A DNA stretch of 64,000 bases from Muribaculaceae bacterium (GCA_023665425.1 JAMPDX010000001.1:595774-659773); one strand, 5' to 3'. Shown: positions 1 through 8,461, counted from the stretch's first letter. A program made the numbers and translations. The notes: a model not told the origin generated them from the sequence alone.

Positions 1-55
1 TGTGACCCTCAACGGTTTTCAAGACCGCCGCAATCGACCACTCTGCCATCTCTCC
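1..55 (-). tRNA. tRNA-Ser (anticodon UGA), 3' part cut off by window edge
   Basis: Read on the minus strand, the first 55 nt form the 5' part of a serine tRNA: an acceptor strand GGAGAGA, a D arm with GGTCGATTGC, and an anticodon stem around the loop CTTGAAA, which gives anticodon UGA. The variable arm begins (TTGAGGGTCACA) but the T arm and 3' end lie outside the window. A class II tRNA of this kind is usually about 88 nt, so roughly a third is missing. A Bacteroidetes-type promoter lies about 90 nt upstream. Confidence 0.9.
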
Positions 56-141
56 AAGTTATTTTCTATTACGCTCTGGTATAGATTTGTTACCATCATT
101 TCTATATGGTATCGGTGAGGTTTGTTCCTCGTTTGCGAGTG

Positions 142-173
142 CAAAGTTAGGACTTTTTTTTGAGATGAACAAA
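142..173 (-). promoter_or_regulatory. Bacteroidetes-type promoter for tRNA-Ser
   Basis: On the minus strand the -33 box TTTG lies at 173-170 and the -7 box TAACTTTG at 149-142, with 20 bp from the TTG to the -7 box. This matches the phylum consensus TTTG-N(19-21)-TAnnTTTG. The expected start near position 136 leaves a leader of about 80 nt before the mature tRNA. Confidence 0.7.
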
Positions 174-288
174 CTTTTTTTGATTTTTTTGTTGGTAGGT
201 GCGTAATTTTGTTGCTTGGACTGTTGGAGTGGTGGTGAGAAAGGAGTAGAGGATGGTGTAAATTGGGAAATTATTTTAGGAGGTGAGG

Positions 289-1317
289 TTAGGAAGATGA
301 GTTTATATGGGTAGACAGGAGTGTGAGAACTTGGAAGTTGAAAGTGTCGTCGGGTAGGTTCCATTGGATAGGGTTTAGGGTGTAGCCGCGACGCTGCATG
401 CCTCGATACCACGTCATTTGTCGTTTGGCAAATTGATGTATGGCGATTTCGAGGTTATGGTGCATTTCTTCGTGAGTAATCTTACCGGTTATTGCTTGTG
501 TAACATACTTATATTCAAGGCCGTAGTATTCTAAGTCTTCTGCTTCTATTCCGCTTTGCATAAGGTGTTGCACTTCTTGTTCCATACCTGCCATAAGTCG
601 ACTATCAAGTCGTTGGCTTATGCGTTGACGGCGATCGTCTCGCGGTATATCTACCAATATAATGAGTGAGTCTCGCCGTTGGGCATTATTTTTGTCTACT
701 TGGGCTGCTAACTGAGGATTATGGGCGTAATATGATTGTATTTCTATGGCTCTGATGGCTCTTGCCACAGTATCTATATCAGTAATATTGTGGAGATGCT
801 TCATTGAAGCTAAGATTGATGTTAGCTCTTCTAAACTTTTATTTCTCAATGAATTGCGCAATTCACTGTTTTCCGGTACGGGAGGGAGTTTTATACCTGA
901 TAAGATGCTTTCGACATACAACCCTGTCCCCCCGCAGAGTATTATATTTTTACCACGGGAACGTATAGATGTTTCGGCGTCTTCGAAGTCATGAATAAAT
1001 TCATGTAGATTATACTTGTAGCCGGCCGGGCGTATATCAATCAGATGAACGGATACATCGCCATATTCTTCAATATCTTTGCCGGTGCCGAGGTCCATAC
1101 CTGTATATACTTGTCGGGAGTCTCCGGAGATAATCTCGGCATTGAGTAGTTTAGCGAGGCTTACAGCTCTGTGTGTTTTGCCGCTGGCTGTTGGTCCAAC
1201 TATGGTAATAAGAGGCAATGTGCCATTTTCAATTGCGCATTGCAAAGTTTCATCTATATTTGTTTGTGGCATGTTTGTGGGCTGTAAGTTAGGGCCTATA
1301 GCATATCTCCGTTTCAT
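289..1317 (-). CDS. miaA: tRNA dimethylallyltransferase MiaA
   Basis: The enzyme transfers a dimethylallyl group from DMAPP to N6 of A37 in tRNAs reading UNN codons, in the cytoplasm. The P-loop GPTASGKT lies at about residues 41-48, followed by the family motifs ISGDSRQVYTGMDLGTGK and, further on, GGTGLYVESIL. The C-terminal half carries the tRNA-binding segment ending in QFAKRQMTWYRG. At 342 residues it is slightly longer than the usual 300-315 because of an N-terminal extension; Met16 (1272) is a credible alternative start. It lies 24 nt downstream of the membrane-protein gene at 1342-2694, so the two are probably cotranscribed. The identification is secure; the start is not. Confidence 0.95.
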   Translation of the reverse strand: MKRRYAIGPNLQPTNMPQTNIDETLQCAIENGTLPLITIVGPTASGKTHRAVSLAKLLNAEIISGDSRQVYTGMDLGTGKDIEEYGDVSVHLIDIRPAGYKYNLHEFIHDFEDAETSIRSRGKNIILCGGTGLYVESILSGIKLPPVPENSELRNSLRNKSLEELTSILASMKHLHNITDIDTVARAIRAIEIQSYYAHNPQLAAQVDKNNAQRRDSLIILVDIPRDDRRQRISQRLDSRLMAGMEQEVQHLMQSGIEAEDLEYYGLEYKYVTQAITGKITHEEMHHNLEIAIHQFAKRQMTWYRGMQRRGYTLNPIQWNLPDDTFNFQVLTLLSTHINSSS

Positions 1318-1341
1318 CGGTTGGTGCGAGGGAAAAGGGGC

Positions 1342-2694
1342 TTAATTATTTTCGTAATAAGCGTTTCGGAAGCGACGACGCCACCACCTTTTCACTTTGA
1401 AGAATGATGTGTCTGAATTGAAGTTTGCCACCCTTATCCATTTATCATTTTGATAATCGAGATTATCGGTTTTAATCTCTCGGAGTGTAAATGACGGGCG
1501 GTATTGAGTTAGCTTATTGCGGCGCTCGCCGTTTGGCTTATACAGCTTACTTGTTATAGTAATCATGGCCAACCGGCTAATGTCGCTCAGACACACTGAG
1601 GTGAGACGGTCGGGGGTATTATTATAAATCGTTTTAAGTTTATCGGAGCTGATCCATGAGCCCGGTATGCGTAGTTCGGGATAGTCTTCCGGTTCCCCGG
1701 GTATGAAATAGAAATATCTGAGCACCTTTCTGCCGGCAGCATCCGGCAATTTACGGCCATAGAAGAAGCGTAGTTCCCCACCTTTTATGCCGGTCTGTTC
1801 TTCTATGAATTGCTTCAATTCATATTCCTGGAATCCACTTGCGTTACGACGAATTGAGAATGGGGAGTCTATGATGTCTGTTTCGTCGTCATATTGATTA
1901 TCAATATTTGATACAGACATATACAGCGAATCACCACATATCACATAGAACCTTACGTAAGTTCTTGTACCCAGTGCGCTCAATTCATCCGGGGAGAGGA
2001 GCTCATTACTCTCCTTAAGGTCAAGAAAGAGGTTATAATAATGGATTGCATACTTGGCTATCAGGAAGAGATAAATGAGTATGTTAATACTCCTGAATAC
2101 GAATGTATCTCGCTCTGAGATGTTAAGGTCGATATATTCGTATAAGTAATAGCCATAGTTTATAACAATCAAGATGGAGTACATCAGCATGATGTCCTTC
2201 ATCAAGGAGTTGCTCTCACTATTATAGATATTGCCGATACGTCCGCGTTCGCTTGGTGAGCCGGCCGTGATTTTGCAGTTTATACAGAGAGTAAGATGTC
2301 TCCGGTTCAGGTACATGATGAAGGTGGTGATGAGTCCTACAGGAGACAGCACCAATCCCATGATGAATTGCCCGTCGAAAAATATAAATTCATCAGGAAG
2401 CCTTAATAAGCCCCATATAGTCAGTATATTAAGGATAATAAGAGAAATGGTATAGCTAACTATCGTTATAAAGAAGATATATGGGCATATGGCACAAGAT
2501 TCTTCTTTACTATATGAGTTAGAGATAACTTGATAATATAGGACAATAGCAGTGACAGTGGAGACAACCGGAGCGAGTATAGATGGCAAAATATTGGTAA
2601 GTACATGCATGAATATGACGGTCAACACGGGAACAGCCACGTTGCGCCACATTAGAAATACTTGTTGAGTATTTACTTTTTCTAACTCGTGCAT
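1342..2694 (-). CDS. Multi-pass membrane protein of unknown function
   Basis: I do not recognise this 450-residue protein. The N-terminal half has about six hydrophobic segments (near residues 15-35, 40-57, 68-95, 106-126, 165-186 and 200-222). A CINC pair of cysteines sits near residue 136 in a polar loop. From about residue 225 the sequence turns soluble and mixed alpha/beta, and the tail is very basic (KVKRWWRRRFRN). The stretch around EEQTGIKGGELRFFYGRKLP slightly recalls the helix of a Nudix fold but lacks the full GX5EX7REUXEEXGU signature, so no hydrolase activity is assigned. It lies just upstream of miaA on the same strand. Codon use and compact spacing suggest a real gene. Confidence 0.75.
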   Translation of the reverse strand: MHELEKVNTQQVFLMWRNVAVPVLTVIFMHVLTNILPSILAPVVSTVTAIVLYYQVISNSYSKEESCAICPYIFFITIVSYTISLIILNILTIWGLLRLPDEFIFFDGQFIMGLVLSPVGLITTFIMYLNRRHLTLCINCKITAGSPSERGRIGNIYNSESNSLMKDIMLMYSILIVINYGYYLYEYIDLNISERDTFVFRSINILIYLFLIAKYAIHYYNLFLDLKESNELLSPDELSALGTRTYVRFYVICGDSLYMSVSNIDNQYDDETDIIDSPFSIRRNASGFQEYELKQFIEEQTGIKGGELRFFYGRKLPDAAGRKVLRYFYFIPGEPEDYPELRIPGSWISSDKLKTIYNNTPDRLTSVCLSDISRLAMITITSKLYKPNGERRNKLTQYRPSFTLREIKTDNLDYQNDKWIRVANFNSDTSFFKVKRWWRRRFRNAYYENN

Positions 2695-2934
2695 TTACTA
2701 AATTGATGTCTCGGTTATTGTCCATCGACAACGCATTGGAATGAAGCAAGGAAGTTCTCAATTAGTCAAAAAAACACCTTATAATTCACTTCAACAGGTT
2801 GTAGATAAGGTATATGCGTACTGTGTGAGGGCATTTAATAGAGAGCGCTCATTTAAGCCCTACATTATGTTAACAAATCAGAACGAAAAAATATCGTTAA
2901 AATCTAAATTTTTTTATTTTTTCTATAAATTCAT

Positions 2935-2970
2935 GACCCCATCCGGTTGAAAATCTAAATGGATGGGGTC
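2935..2970 (-). terminator. Hairpin downstream of the dipeptidyl peptidase gene
   Basis: GACCCCATCC (2935-2944) pairs perfectly with GGATGGGGTC (2961-2970) around a 16-nt loop, 12 nt after the stop of the DPP IV gene on the minus strand. No T-run follows directly, so it may act as a processing or stability hairpin. The rest of 2695-2934 holds no gene that I can support. Confidence 0.6.
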
Positions 2971-2981
2971 AGCAATGAGTC

Positions 2982-5162
2982 TTATTTGAGTCGTACGTTG
3001 AGGAAGTCAAGTACTTTGCGGTATAGCATCTCGCGGGCATTGCACATGCGCAAAGAATGCTCGAAATTGGTCCAAGCAATCATATCGAAGAGTTTGCCTT
3101 CGCTTGTCAGTTTAGATGTATATTTCAATGTGTTATAGAAGTGCACATTGTCATCGCTCGTACCGCTCATGATGAGCAGATTAGCATTCAGATTGCCGGT
3201 ACGGTTAAGGGTTGATGCAGTGTCATAGCCGGCTTCATTCTGCTGAGGGGTAAGCATGTATCGCTCAGTGTATATACTGTCGTAGAATCGCCAGTCGGTG
3301 ACAGGAGCCATTGACACACCGGCCTTGAAAGGACACCCGGAGGCTGTAAGCTCCATAAGAGTCATATATCCACCATAACTCCACCCGAAGCAGGCCATGC
3401 GCTGAGTGTCCACATAGGGGAGAGTGGCGAAATAGTTGGCTGCAGCCAATTGGTCAGCAGTCTCATACTCGCCGAGATGCTTGTACACACAGTCGCTCCA
3501 TTGACGCGAGCGGAAACCGGTACCGCGTCCATCGACACACGCAATGACATATCCCTGAGAGGCGATGTAGTAGAGGCCATCCATAGCCCAACGGTTTTTC
3601 ACCTCCTGGCTTTCGGGGCCATTATATTGATACATAAGGATGGGATACTTCTTTGCAGGGTCAAAGTTAAGAGGCTTAATCATGTAAGCATCCATCATTT
3701 CACCTTGTGCATTGGGCACCTGTATGAATTCCTTTTTGGGAGCGGCAGTATAGCGTGTTGCATATTCAGTGTTAAGCTCAAGGTCGGCGATTTTGCCTTT
3801 GAGCGAATGGAGTGTGTACTTGTTAGGAGTCACAGCATCACTGAATGTGCGGACATAATATTGGCAGTTGCTGCTGAAGGCACCACTCTCCCACCCTTTG
3901 CCGGGGTTAAGGAGCTGTACACCACCGGCGGCGTTGACCGCTGCTATGTTTCTTTGGCCGGGACCTTCGGAAGTAGTTTGACAAAAATATTGCTTAGTGG
4001 CCGTGTTATAGCCGTAGTAATCAGTTACATAGTAATTACCGGAAGTGAGCTGACGGAGCTGCTTGCCGCTGTAGTCATAGAGGTATAGATGGCGATAGCC
4101 GGAGCGGTCTGAACCAATCACGAAATTATTGGCTGCATAGTCCACCATTTGATATGCCGAAGGACTGAGCCAGGCCTGAGATGTCTCTTCAAGAATCATC
4201 TTGGCTACTGTGCTCTTGGGGTTGACAGAATATAGCTTGAGGTTGTTCTGGTCGCGATTAAGCACCATCACCATGAGACGGTCAGCCGAACCACCATATT
4301 CCATTGAGGGGATATAGTCAGTATCCGCCATGGGTATATCCATCACCTTAGTGAGGCGCGAGTCTACATGGTAAGTGCTCACCTTAACTACCGAATTATT
4401 GTCGCCTGCGAGGGGATATTTATAGGTATATTCTCCGGGATATTTATCGTATTCATCAATCGGGTCGCAATAACCTGAGTATATATCGAAATGATATACG
4501 GGTACTTCTGACTCATTGAATGTGATAAACGAGAGCGATGAGTCATCCGGAGCCCATCGCATTGTGTTGAGGATGCCAAACTCTTCTTCATATCCCCAGT
4601 CCGGTGTGCCATTAATGATTTTGCCCTCGGCGCCATCCTTTGTAATCTGCACTTCGTTGTCAAAGTCAAGATTGGTAAGGAATATGTTATTATCGCGCAT
4701 GAAGGCCACCATAGTGCCATCATGGCTTATTATGGCACCACGCTGCTTGCCGGGGTTCTTGCTGACCTTCTGCATTGTACCTCGGTTGATGTCATACACA
4801 TAATATTGAGCCTTGAAGGAGTAGCGATAGATAACCTCAGTGTCATTCCACAGCAGGAGCATTCGTCCATTGTCTGAAAGCTGATAGCCGTCAAATTCAT
4901 TTATTTTGACATCACCCTTTATGTTATTAACATCAAAGAGTGTGCTCACCATCTTGCCGGTCTTGTAGCTGTATTTTTCGATACTTTTGCCATCGGCGCT
5001 TATGCACAGATAGCTCTCGCCATCGGCGGTTGGTGTCATCTCCTTCACTGTCTTGGGCGCATTGAGCTTGACATCACAATAGTCAGTAGCAGTGAGCTGT
5101 TGAGCTGCAGCAGACAGGCAGAATGTTGCTAAGGAGAGTGTTACTATTGATATCTTATTCAT
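2982..5162 (-). CDS. Dipeptidyl peptidase IV (family S9B), secreted
   Basis: The protein releases X-Pro/X-Ala dipeptides from peptide N-termini, probably in the periplasm. A signal peptide (MNKISIVTLSLATFCLSAAA) is followed by an eight-bladed propeller domain to about residue 480. That domain contains DWGYEEEF, whose two glutamates bind the substrate amino group. The C-terminal alpha/beta-hydrolase carries the nucleophile in GWSYGGY (about residue 594), the acid in SDDNVHF and the histidine in FEHSL. The length of 726 residues is normal for the family. It is followed by a strong hairpin, and a proS terminator lies upstream, so it is probably a single-gene unit. Peptide use in asaccharolytic or gut Bacteroidales commonly involves such enzymes. 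Confidence 0.93.
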   Translation of the reverse strand: MNKISIVTLSLATFCLSAAAQQLTATDYCDVKLNAPKTVKEMTPTADGESYLCISADGKSIEKYSYKTGKMVSTLFDVNNIKGDVKINEFDGYQLSDNGRMLLLWNDTEVIYRYSFKAQYYVYDINRGTMQKVSKNPGKQRGAIISHDGTMVAFMRDNNIFLTNLDFDNEVQITKDGAEGKIINGTPDWGYEEEFGILNTMRWAPDDSSLSFITFNESEVPVYHFDIYSGYCDPIDEYDKYPGEYTYKYPLAGDNNSVVKVSTYHVDSRLTKVMDIPMADTDYIPSMEYGGSADRLMVMVLNRDQNNLKLYSVNPKSTVAKMILEETSQAWLSPSAYQMVDYAANNFVIGSDRSGYRHLYLYDYSGKQLRQLTSGNYYVTDYYGYNTATKQYFCQTTSEGPGQRNIAAVNAAGGVQLLNPGKGWESGAFSSNCQYYVRTFSDAVTPNKYTLHSLKGKIADLELNTEYATRYTAAPKKEFIQVPNAQGEMMDAYMIKPLNFDPAKKYPILMYQYNGPESQEVKNRWAMDGLYYIASQGYVIACVDGRGTGFRSRQWSDCVYKHLGEYETADQLAAANYFATLPYVDTQRMACFGWSYGGYMTLMELTASGCPFKAGVSMAPVTDWRFYDSIYTERYMLTPQQNEAGYDTASTLNRTGNLNANLLIMSGTSDDNVHFYNTLKYTSKLTSEGKLFDMIAWTNFEHSLRMCNAREMLYRKVLDFLNVRLK

Positions 5163-5192
5163 TGGTATTGGATTTGGGTTAGATATGTAACC

Positions 5193-5225
5193 GGCCCCAC
5201 CAATAGAGACATATTTGGTGGGGCC
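5193..5225 (-). terminator. Terminator hairpin after proS
   Basis: GGCCCCACCAA (5193-5203) pairs with TTGGTGGGGCC (5215-5225) ten nt after the proS stop on the minus strand. The stem is strong but no T-tract follows. Confidence 0.65.
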
Positions 5226-5234
5226 GCAGTGAGA

Positions 5235-6716
5235 TTAATAAGCGCGGGCAAAGATTACACGGCGGTGTGAGGGATTGCCGGTGAGCATATCCACGCCCTC
5301 TTCTTCGGGTGCATCCAGAGGTATACAACGGATTGTTGCTTTCGTCTCGTTCTTAATACGCTCTTCTGTCTCAGGGGTACCGTCCCAGTGACACAACAAG
5401 AAGCCACCCTCTTCAATCTTCTCTTTGAATTCCTCGTAGGTATCAACCTTGATAGTCTTGGCCTCACGGTAGTCGATAGCCTTGCGATAGATATTCTCCT
5501 GAATATCTTCAAGCAGCTTGGCTATATGCTCTTCAATGCTTTCGAGAGGCAAAGTCTCTTTCTCGAGAGTGTCACGACGCATGAGTTCGACAGTACCATT
5601 GTCAAGGTCGCGTGCACCAATGGCGAGACGCACAGGCACACCCTTAAGCTCATAGTCAGCAAACTTGAAACCGGGGCGACGGTTGTCAGCATCATCATAT
5701 TTGACACTGATGCCCATATCTGTGAGCTTGTCTACGATAAGCTGAACACGTGCTGAGATGGCTTCGCGCTGCTCGTCATTCTTATAGATAGGCACAATAA
5801 CCACTTGTATAGGTGCCAAATGCGGAGGGAGCACGAGGCCGTTATCATCAGAGTGAGTCATGATAAGAGCACCCATAAGACGTGTAGACACACCCCATGA
5901 AGAAGCCCATACATACTCCGGCTGGTTCTCCTTATTCATGAAGGTTACATCGAATGCTTTGGCAAAGTTTTGGCCCAAGAAATGGCTTGTACCACTCTGC
6001 AGGGCTTTGCCATCCTGCATCATTGCCTCTATGGTATATGTGTTGAGAGCACCGGCAAAACGCTCATTGGGACTCTTTACACCTACGATCACGGGGACTG
6101 CCATGAAGCGGCGTGCGAAGTCAGCATACACATTAATCATCTGTACAGTACGCGCTTCAGCCTCTTCGGCAGTGGCATGGGCTGTATGACCCTCCTGCCA
6201 CAAAAACTCGCTTGTACGCAAGAACATACGTGTACGCATCTCCCAACGCATAACATTGCACCATTGATTGCATACTATAGGCAGGTCGCGATATGAGTGT
6301 ATCCAATTCTTATATGTACCCCATATAATTGTCTCAGATGTAGGGCGTACTATCAGCTCCTCCTCAAGACGTGCCTCGGGGTCTACGATTACGCCATTGC
6401 CATTGGGGTCATTTTTCAGACGGTAGTGAGTTACCACTGCGCATTCCTTGGCAAACCCCTCCACATGCTCAGCCTCGCGGCAAAGGAAAGACTTCGGGAT
6501 AAGAAGGGGGAAGTAAGCATTCTGCACTCCGGTCTTTTTAAACATCTTATCGAGAGTCTGTTGCATCTTCTCCCAGATGGCATAGCCATAGGGTTTGATT
6601 ACCATACAACCGCGCACAGCACTCTGCTCAGCCAGGTCGGCCTTAACTACAAGTTCATTATACCATTGCGAGTAGTTCTCGCTTCTTTTAGTCAGATTTT
6701 TCAGTTCCTTTGCCAT
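5235..6716 (-). CDS. proS: Prolyl-tRNA synthetase, eukaryote/archaea-like type
   Basis: This cytoplasmic class II aminoacyl-tRNA synthetase charges tRNA-Pro. At 493 residues it lacks the INS editing insertion of the bacterial type. Motif 2 is seen as [18 protein letters not shown], and RPTSETIIW and the motif 3 region ([20 protein letters not shown]) are intact. The HGTP anticodon-binding domain is followed by the C-terminal domain typical of this subtype, which ends in the conserved tyrosine (FARAY). Its promoter is clear (boxes at 6769-6739) and partly overlaps the terminator of the gene upstream. The tRNA-Pro that it would charge is also in this window (53099-53172). Confidence 0.96.
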   Translation of the reverse strand: MAKELKNLTKRSENYSQWYNELVVKADLAEQSAVRGCMVIKPYGYAIWEKMQQTLDKMFKKTGVQNAYFPLLIPKSFLCREAEHVEGFAKECAVVTHYRLKNDPNGNGVIVDPEARLEEELIVRPTSETIIWGTYKNWIHSYRDLPIVCNQWCNVMRWEMRTRMFLRTSEFLWQEGHTAHATAEEAEARTVQMINVYADFARRFMAVPVIVGVKSPNERFAGALNTYTIEAMMQDGKALQSGTSHFLGQNFAKAFDVTFMNKENQPEYVWASSWGVSTRLMGALIMTHSDDNGLVLPPHLAPIQVVIVPIYKNDEQREAISARVQLIVDKLTDMGISVKYDDADNRRPGFKFADYELKGVPVRLAIGARDLDNGTVELMRRDTLEKETLPLESIEEHIAKLLEDIQENIYRKAIDYREAKTIKVDTYEEFKEKIEEGGFLLCHWDGTPETEERIKNETKATIRCIPLDAPEEEGVDMLTGNPSHRRVIFARAY

Positions 6717-6738
6717 AGCAAATAATATTTTCAGACTG

Positions 6739-6769
6739 CAAAATTACAAAATCTCCCCGATATATGCAA
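6739..6769 (-). promoter_or_regulatory. proS promoter
   Basis: On the minus strand TTG at 6769-6767, a 20-bp spacer and TAATTTTG at 6746-6739 fit the Bacteroidetes consensus. The leader before the ATG at 6716 would be about 17 nt. Confidence 0.65.
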
Positions 6770-6793
6770 GATAGCATGCATACACCGGGGAGA
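6752..6793 (-). terminator. Terminator of the PurF-like gene, now separated by a repeat
   Basis: TCTCCCCG (6752-6759) pairs with CGGGGAGA (6786-6793); an inner TATGC/GCATA pair extends it. On the minus strand the stem is followed by TTTTGTAATTTT. It probably ends the transcript of the PurF-like gene, from which it is separated by the palindromic element at 6828-7021. It overlaps the -33 box of the proS promoter. Confidence 0.65.
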
Positions 6794-6827
6794 AATATAT
6801 CAATGAAATACGAGTCTTTTTATTGCT

Positions 6828-7021
6828 TAAGTAGATGAGAAAAATTAATGAACATAAAATTTTACTTTATCTTCGAGTGCTTTTTGTCGGCTGAAGAAGG
6901 AGCTTAGCGAGCTAAGCGACTGATGAAGACGGCGAAAAGCGCCGTAGAGAAAGTGGAATTTTTGTTCAAATCAATCTTACCTACTGTTTACATTTGATGA
7001 TTAATTTTTCTCAGCTACTTA
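6828..7021. repeat. Palindromic element R1 with structured core
   Basis: This 194-bp element begins TAAGTAGATGAGAAAAATTA and ends with its inverted copy; the outer 23 bp match with one mismatch. Inside, long arms pair imperfectly, including GCTTTTTGTCG with CGGCGAAAAGC. At the centre is the 34-nt core (6893-6926): GAAGAAGGA, stem GCTTAG, loop CGAG, stem CTAAGC, then GACTGATGA. A copy at 42197-42391 is more than 90% identical in the opposite orientation. No reading frame of note lies within it. The last three bases (7019-7021) are the stop codon of the PurF-like gene. It fills most of the 302-bp gap 6717-7018. Confidence 0.9.
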
Positions 7022-8431
7022 GTTATATGATGAGCCGTCGAAGCAGTGGGTACAAACCTTTGATTTGGGTAGCCCGATAGCCTCGATAAGGTCCTCGAGG
7101 GTGCTGAACTTCAGCGAGTCAAGACCGAACTTGTCTGCTATACGCTGCACCATAGCCTTATACTCCGGAGTATCGGTAGTAGCATATTTATCAAGATTCT
7201 TGTCCGGAGAGCCTTCCAGCTCTTCGATTACACGTCTTGTAATCAGCTCCATATCAGACTTTGACGAGGTAAAGCCAATGAACGGACAGCTATAAATCAG
7301 CGGCGGACAAGCTATACGTATGTGCACCTCTTTGGCACCATAATCATACAACATCTTGACATTGTCATGCAGCTGAGTGCCGCGCACTATTGAGTCATCA
7401 CAAAATGCCACTTTGTGTCCATTGAGCATATCGCGATTAGGTATCAGCTTCATCTTAGCTACCAGGTTACGCAGCTCCTGACGCCCCGGAGTGAACGAAC
7501 GTGGCCATGTGGGGGTATACTTGGCTATGGCACGGTGATAGGGCACACCTTTACCTTCGGCATAACCAAGGGCCATACCTACTCCGGAGTCAGGTATTCC
7601 ACAGACGCAGTCTACATCTGTCTCATCTTTTTTGCCCATAAGCATACCTGAATTGAAGCGTACAGATTCCACATTTATACCCTCATAAGTTGACACCGGG
7701 AAACCGTAATATACCCACAGGAAAGAGCATATCTGCATCTTGTCCGGATTGCCGGCAAAGAGTGTCTTGATGCCATCGGTAGAGATTAGTGCAATTTCAC
7801 CCGGGCGCACGTCACGCACTATACGATAATCAAGATTGGGAAGTGCACAAGTTTCTGAAGTCAGGGCGTAGCCATCCTCTTTTTGTCCTATCACAATTGG
7901 AGTGCGGCCGAGCCAATCGCGTGCTGCAATGATACCATCTTTGGTAAGCAAGAGCATAGAGACAGAGCCTTTTACCTTGGCATGCACCTTGCGTATGCCA
8001 TCCACAATATCCTTACCTGAGGTGATTATTGTGGCTATAAGCTCTGTGGGATTTGTCTTACCGGACGAGAGTTCGGAGAAGTGGACACCATTTTCTAGCA
8101 TTTCGGCTTCCAGTTGCTCCATGTTGGCAATCTTGGCTACGGTGACAATGGCAAACTTACCTACTTTTGAATTTACTACTATCGGTTGGGAGTCATTATC
8201 TGAGATGATACCAATGCCGGTGTTAGCACCGAAAAAACGTGGTAAGACACTCTCAAATTTTGTACGGAAGTATGAGTTCTCCAGCGAATGAATGCTGCGT
8301 ACGAATCCCTTTTCAGCGTCATACGTGGCCATACCGCCACGCTTTGTTCCTAAATGTGAATTATAATCTGTACCATAGAAAAGGTCTGTAACACAGTCCT
8401 TTGTAAGCACAGTTCCGAAAAAACCACCCAT
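7019..8431 (-). CDS. PurF-like amidophosphoribosyltransferase homologue without the catalytic Cys
   Basis: The 470-residue protein has the N-terminal Ntn glutaminase fold followed by a type I phosphoribosyltransferase domain. True PurF matures to an N-terminal cysteine (MCG...), which hydrolyses glutamine. Here the start is MGGFFG, so the nucleophile is absent, although the nearby YGTDYNSHLGTKRGGMA and the PRPP loop FCDDSIVRGTQ (about residue 345) are intact. The C-terminus ends with a CTHCFDG cysteine pair. From memory, Bacteroidetes commonly carry this MGGFFG form, so it is a lineage variant and not a frameshift. It may use ammonia, or it may have another role. The stop codon is provided by repeat R1. 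A TAACTTTG box lies 23 nt upstream of the ATG. Confidence 0.85.
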   Translation of the reverse strand: MGGFFGTVLTKDCVTDLFYGTDYNSHLGTKRGGMATYDAEKGFVRSIHSLENSYFRTKFESVLPRFFGANTGIGIISDNDSQPIVVNSKVGKFAIVTVAKIANMEQLEAEMLENGVHFSELSSGKTNPTELIATIITSGKDIVDGIRKVHAKVKGSVSMLLLTKDGIIAARDWLGRTPIVIGQKEDGYALTSETCALPNLDYRIVRDVRPGEIALISTDGIKTLFAGNPDKMQICSFLWVYYGFPVSTYEGINVESVRFNSGMLMGKKDETDVDCVCGIPDSGVGMALGYAEGKGVPYHRAIAKYTPTWPRSFTPGRQELRNLVAKMKLIPNRDMLNGHKVAFCDDSIVRGTQLHDNVKMLYDYGAKEVHIRIACPPLIYSCPFIGFTSSKSDMELITRRVIEELEGSPDKNLDKYATTDTPEYKAMVQRIADKFGLDSLKFSTLEDLIEAIGLPKSKVCTHCFDGSSYN

Positions 8432-8453
8432 AAATTAATGCTTTTTGAAAGTG

Positions 8454-8461
8454 CAAAGTTA
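8454..8461 (-). promoter_or_regulatory. -7 box of the PurF-like gene
   Basis: The minus strand reads TAACTTTG here, 23 nt before the start codon at 8431. A -33 TTG at the ideal distance is not clear. It is divergent from the box at 8505-8512. Confidence 0.55.

Noticed and set aside
59-412. A 117-codon minus-strand frame overlapping the miaA end
   Set aside because: It is out of frame with miaA, Pro/Lys/Ser-rich from low-complexity DNA, and contains the tRNA-Ser promoter.
1750-1830. Nudix hydrolase domain in the 450-residue membrane protein
   Set aside because: Only part of the Nudix box can be matched by eye, and the key REUXEE glutamates are missing.
2741-2950. A plus-strand reading frame of 69 codons
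   Set aside because: The frame crosses the hairpin at 2935-2970, is rich in Lys/Phe from AT runs and resembles no protein. No promoter box precedes it.
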